DNA of 64,000 nucleotides, taken from Vibrio crassostreae (GTDB lineage: Bacteria; Pseudomonadota; Gammaproteobacteria; Enterobacterales; Vibrionaceae). The DNA lies in NCBI RefSeq assembly GCF_024347415.1, contig NZ_AP025477.1, forward strand, positions 62,001-126,000, in the 5' to 3' direction. Position numbers and translations under genes: made by a program. Below are positions 61,308-64,000 of the stretch, piece after piece (the first letter of the stretch is position 1; the number at the start of each line of letters is the position of its first letter). Below the pieces are notes generated by a model that was not told the origin of the DNA, ran no database searches, and was given only the letters and a program-made list of their open reading frames with translations.

Positions 61308-62363
61308 ATGTATGCATGGTCGGATAGCGATTCAATCAATTTAGTGTGTTTAAAGAAATGGCATGAGACGCCAGATACGGTCAGCTTTGAGCTTGGCAGC
61401 ATTCCACAAGACTTACATTTTAATTTTAAGCCAGGGCAATTTATTACTCTGGGTTTAGATATGCCGACGAAAACGGATTACCGTGCTTATTCAGTGGCTT
61501 CTTGCCCGGAAGATAACCGTCTGAAGTTGACGGTCAAGCGTGTGGAAGGTGGTTTGGTTTCGAACTTTATTGTTGATGAGCTTGATGAAGGTGATGAGGT
61601 TTCAGTGTTGAAGCCGGCAGGCGCGTTTAACTGTATTGATTGTATGCCAACGGCGACAAAGAAAGTAACGCTAGTGAGTGCAGGCTGTGGTATCACACCA
61701 GTAATGGCGATGGTCAAGTATTGGCTGTCTCAAGACAGTGACATCGAGATTGATTTTGTCCACATGGCACGCAACAAGCTTGAGACTATCTACTTTCAAG
61801 AACTTCATCAGCTCGATGAATTACATGCGAATTTCAACTTAAAACTGCTGCTGAAAGACAACGAAGGAACAACGGCTCCTCAAGGTCGTTTAGATAAAAA
61901 CTGGTTGGTGAAACTGAGCCCAGATATCTTAGACAGAACCGTTTACCTGTGTGGGCCTGTGGGCTTCATGCAAGACATTGAAAGTTATCTGAAAGAACTT
62001 GAGTTCAACATGGATAACTTCTATCAAGAAAGCTTCACTCCTGCTACTCAGAATGCTCAATCAGAAGCGTCAAAAGCCGAAGTTGCTGACGATACGAATA
62101 GTGCTGTTAAGGTATTTGTGCCTGCGTTCGGAGCTGAAGTTGAAGCGGAAACTGGTACACCATTGGCGGATTCATTAGAAAAAGCAGGCGTTCCAATTAT
62201 TATCGCTTGTCGCAGCGGTATTTGTGGTTCGTGTAAATGCAAAGTGACCAAAGGGTCAGTGGAATCAAGCAGCCAAGAGACATTGACGCCAGAACAGATT
62301 GAGCAGGGGTACGTGCTCGCATGTTCAAGCTCGATTCTGTCAGATGTTGAGGTTGAGTTATAA
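61308..62363 (+). CDS. hcr: NADH oxidoreductase for HCP
   Basis: 351 residues. N-terminal FAD domain (YRAYSVAS), NAD domain (VSAGCGITPVMAM, CGPVGFMQDIESYL) and C-terminal plant-type [2Fe-2S] ferredoxin with the ligand set CRSGICGSCKC plus a final Cys (LACSSSI). Passes electrons from NADH to Hcp. Located 121 nt downstream of hcp. Confidence 0.94.
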   Translation: MYAWSDSDSINLVCLKKWHETPDTVSFELGSIPQDLHFNFKPGQFITLGLDMPTKTDYRAYSVASCPEDNRLKLTVKRVEGGLVSNFIVDELDEGDEVSVLKPAGAFNCIDCMPTATKKVTLVSAGCGITPVMAMVKYWLSQDSDIEIDFVHMARNKLETIYFQELHQLDELHANFNLKLLLKDNEGTTAPQGRLDKNWLVKLSPDILDRTVYLCGPVGFMQDIESYLKELEFNMDNFYQESFTPATQNAQSEASKAEVADDTNSAVKVFVPAFGAEVEAETGTPLADSLEKAGVPIIIACRSGICGSCKCKVTKGSVESSSQETLTPEQIEQGYVLACSSSILSDVEVEL

Positions 62364-62518
62364 CAGACGTGAAGCTGTGTAAGAGTGATGAAGACAAGGT
62401 CTTGTCATAGAGATAAAAGTTAGGGCGCTAGATGTAAAAAGGCCACCTAGATCAGTTAGAGAGAGCAGATCTAAGTGGCAACCCTCTTGTTTATACGGGG
62501 GAGTAAAACAAAAGGGGT

Positions 62519-62542
62519 TGCGAAGTCCATACAGACTTCGCA
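62519..62542. other. hairpin between hcr and gap
   Basis: TGCGAAGTC / GACTTCGCA, 9-bp perfect stem, 6-nt loop. On the minus strand a weak T-run follows, so it may terminate the GAPDH transcript 61 nt past its stop. Confidence 0.5.
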
Positions 62543-62602
62543 GATATAGTTATTATGTTGTGGAGCTTGTTGCGATGGACGTATCTACAAGAGCGAAGTT
62601 GA

Positions 62603-64000
62603 TTAAACTTCAGGGTATGTCTTGTAGCGAACACCCATCATCTGTTCCATACAGTGAACAACTTGGCAGCTGTAGCCAAACTCGTTATCGTACCAAATGT
62701 ACAGCACGGCACGGTTGTCTTGTGCGATAGTCGCCACACCGTCAACCACACCTGGGTGACGAGAGCCAACCAAGTCTGTAGATACAATCTCAGTTGAATC
62801 TGTGTAATCGATTTGTGCAGACAAAGCAGAAGACAGCGCCATTTCACGTAGGTACTCGTTCAACTCTTCTTTGTTTGTGCCTTTCTCAAGGTTTAGGTTT
62901 GCTACTGCCATTGATACGTTTGGCGTAGGTACGCGAATCGCATTGCCTGTTAGCTTGCCTTCCATTTCTGGCATTGCTTTTGATACCGCTTTAGCAGCAC
63001 CTGTCGATGTCAGTACCATGTTCAATGACGCAGCACGGCCACGACGATCACCTGAGTGGAAGTTATCGATTAGGTTTTGGTCATTGGTAAATGAGTGAAC
63101 CGTTTCGATGTGACCAGACAGTACGCCAAACTTGTCGTGAACTGCTTTCAATACTGGCGTGATTGCGTTGGTGGTACAACTTGCTGCAGAGATGATGGTG
63201 TCTTCTGGTTGAATAACATTTTCATTCACACCAAATACAACATTCTTGATGTCGCCTTTACCTGGCGCTGTTAGTAGAACCTTCTTCGCACCGTTACATG
63301 CTACGTGTTGGCTTAGGCCTTCCGCGTCACGCCATACACCTGTGTTATCAACCACAAGTGCGTTTTCAATACCGTAAGCCGTGTAATCCACTTCTTCTGG
63401 TTTGTTTGCGTAGATAACTTGGATGAAGTTGCCGTTTACGATGATTGCTTTACGTTCTTGGTCTACCACGATGCTGCCGTTGAACTGGCCGTGAACAGAG
63501 TCACGACGGAGTAAGCTAGCACGTTTTTCTAGGTCGCCATCTTTGCCGCCACGTACAACGATTGCGCGTAAACGAAGTGGGTAACCTGGGCCGCTTTTCT
63601 CTACAAGAATACGAGTTAGCAAACGACCGATACGACCGAAGCCGTACAACACGACGTCACGAGGTTTCGTCATCGCGTCGCCTTCAAGCGAACCCATTAG
63701 AGCTGTTTGAAGGAAATCATCCATCGCGCTAAGGTCTTCGTGGTTTTCCCAGTACTGAGCTGCCAGACGACCAACATCAACGCGGCATGGAGACAAGCGC
63801 ATTGATAGTAGATGCTGGATAATTGGTTGAGTTTGTTCTGCGGTTAGCGGTGAGCCAGTGTAACGTTTTGCGATGCGGTGAGCTTTGATGATGTCGATAG
63901 TTGTCGCGTTAACTAGGGTCTTACCGAAGAGGATAACTTCTACGCCTTTTTGACGGTATAACTGACCTAAAGTTGGAGCGATGGATTCAGCAATGGTTTG
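62603..64000 (-). CDS. gap: glyceraldehyde-3-phosphate dehydrogenase, long form (5' partial)
   Basis: The frame stays open to the right edge, so the start is outside; the Met at 63802 is internal. Core GAPDH: NAD-binding YGFGRIGR, catalytic Cys in ISAASCTTNAITP, ETVHSFT, HSGDRRGRAA and WYDNEFGYS near the end. An N-terminal extension of more than 100 residues (from RQKGVEVILFGKTLV and PIIQHLLSMRLSPCRVDVGR) precedes the Rossmann fold, making it longer than glycolytic GapA (about 330). Such long forms are known as second GAPDHs in Vibrio and Pseudomonas. Converts glyceraldehyde-3-phosphate with NAD(P) and phosphate. Confidence 0.9.
   Translation of the reverse strand, partial: QTIAESIAPTLGQLYRQKGVEVILFGKTLVNATTIDIIKAHRIAKRYTGSPLTAEQTQPIIQHLLSMRLSPCRVDVGRLAAQYWENHEDLSAMDDFLQTALMGSLEGDAMTKPRDVVLYGFGRIGRLLTRILVEKSGPGYPLRLRAIVVRGGKDGDLEKRASLLRRDSVHGQFNGSIVVDQERKAIIVNGNFIQVIYANKPEEVDYTAYGIENALVVDNTGVWRDAEGLSQHVACNGAKKVLLTAPGKGDIKNVVFGVNENVIQPEDTIISAASCTTNAITPVLKAVHDKFGVLSGHIETVHSFTNDQNLIDNFHSGDRRGRAASLNMVLTSTGAAKAVSKAMPEMEGKLTGNAIRVPTPNVSMAVANLNLEKGTNKEELNEYLREMALSSALSAQIDYTDSTEIVSTDLVGSRHPGVVDGVATIAQDNRAVLYIWYDNEFGYSCQVVHCMEQMMGVRYKTYPEV

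Overview
The window reads as a stretch of a marine Vibrio genome (moderate GC, dense coding, short operons). The strongest evidence is two copies of the Vibrio-specific Qrr quorum-sensing small RNA, each with a sigma-54 promoter and a LuxO-type site. Supporting evidence is a Vibrio-like gene set: a long-form RluA-type pseudouridine synthase, many c-di-GMP enzymes, an RND pump with its own two-component system, hcp-hcr and a long-form GAPDH. The mix suggests the second chromosome of a Splendidus-like species, but that is inference. No rRNA, tRNA, CRISPR, phage or insertion sequence was seen.

Layout. 1-6.4 kb: housekeeping and accessory enzymes (membrane AraC regulator cut by the window edge, secreted esterase, pseudouridine synthase, Nudix hydrolase, stand-alone RibD-like deaminase, nucleotidyltransferase plus ABM monooxygenase). 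6.4-9.4 kb: a Ytr-like GntR/ABC operon with a clear palindromic operator. 9.6-21.1 kb: a signalling block with an unusual DNA-binding/CSS/EAL protein, a frameshifted pilin-like gene, a GGDEF-EAL protein, a two-component system and an HD-GYP protein. 21.2-23.2 kb: ascorbate-type PTS. 24.3-25.8 kb: nupC nucleoside transporter behind a PurR-like box, a folded leader and a 39-codon upstream ORF. 26.5-35.1 kb: six-gene RND efflux / two-component / methyltransferase cluster. 35.2-39.8 kb: an exported protein, a CHASE-GGDEF cyclase and RhlE. 40.2-47.7 kb: the two qrr genes bracket a RamB/ScfR-like regulator, a stand-alone malate-synthase-G insertion-domain protein, a diguanylate cyclase, a cold-shock protein and codBA. 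48.1-57.7 kb: HlyD/DUF3302 pair, AraC regulator, urea transporter, PNPOx-like/MocR divergent pair, and two amino-acid exporters with Lrp and LysR regulators. 57.8-64 kb: lipoprotein hydrolase, small membrane protein, hcp-hcr behind a sigma-54/NorR-like promoter, and GAPDH running off the edge.

Themes. Second-messenger control is heavy: five c-di-GMP proteins (EAL, GGDEF-EAL, HD-GYP, CHASE-GGDEF, GGEEF) plus two Qrr RNAs. Three promoters look sigma-54 dependent (two qrr, hcp). Both nucleobase/nucleoside uptake units (nupC, codBA) carry PurR-like boxes. Direct-repeat TGTAAG boxes occur upstream of the response regulator at 16.9 kb, the broken pilin gene and the exported protein at 36.3 kb, suggesting a small local regulon. 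The least explained items are the nupC leader, the malate-synthase-domain protein, the winged-helix/CSS/EAL fusion and the shared TGTAAG boxes.
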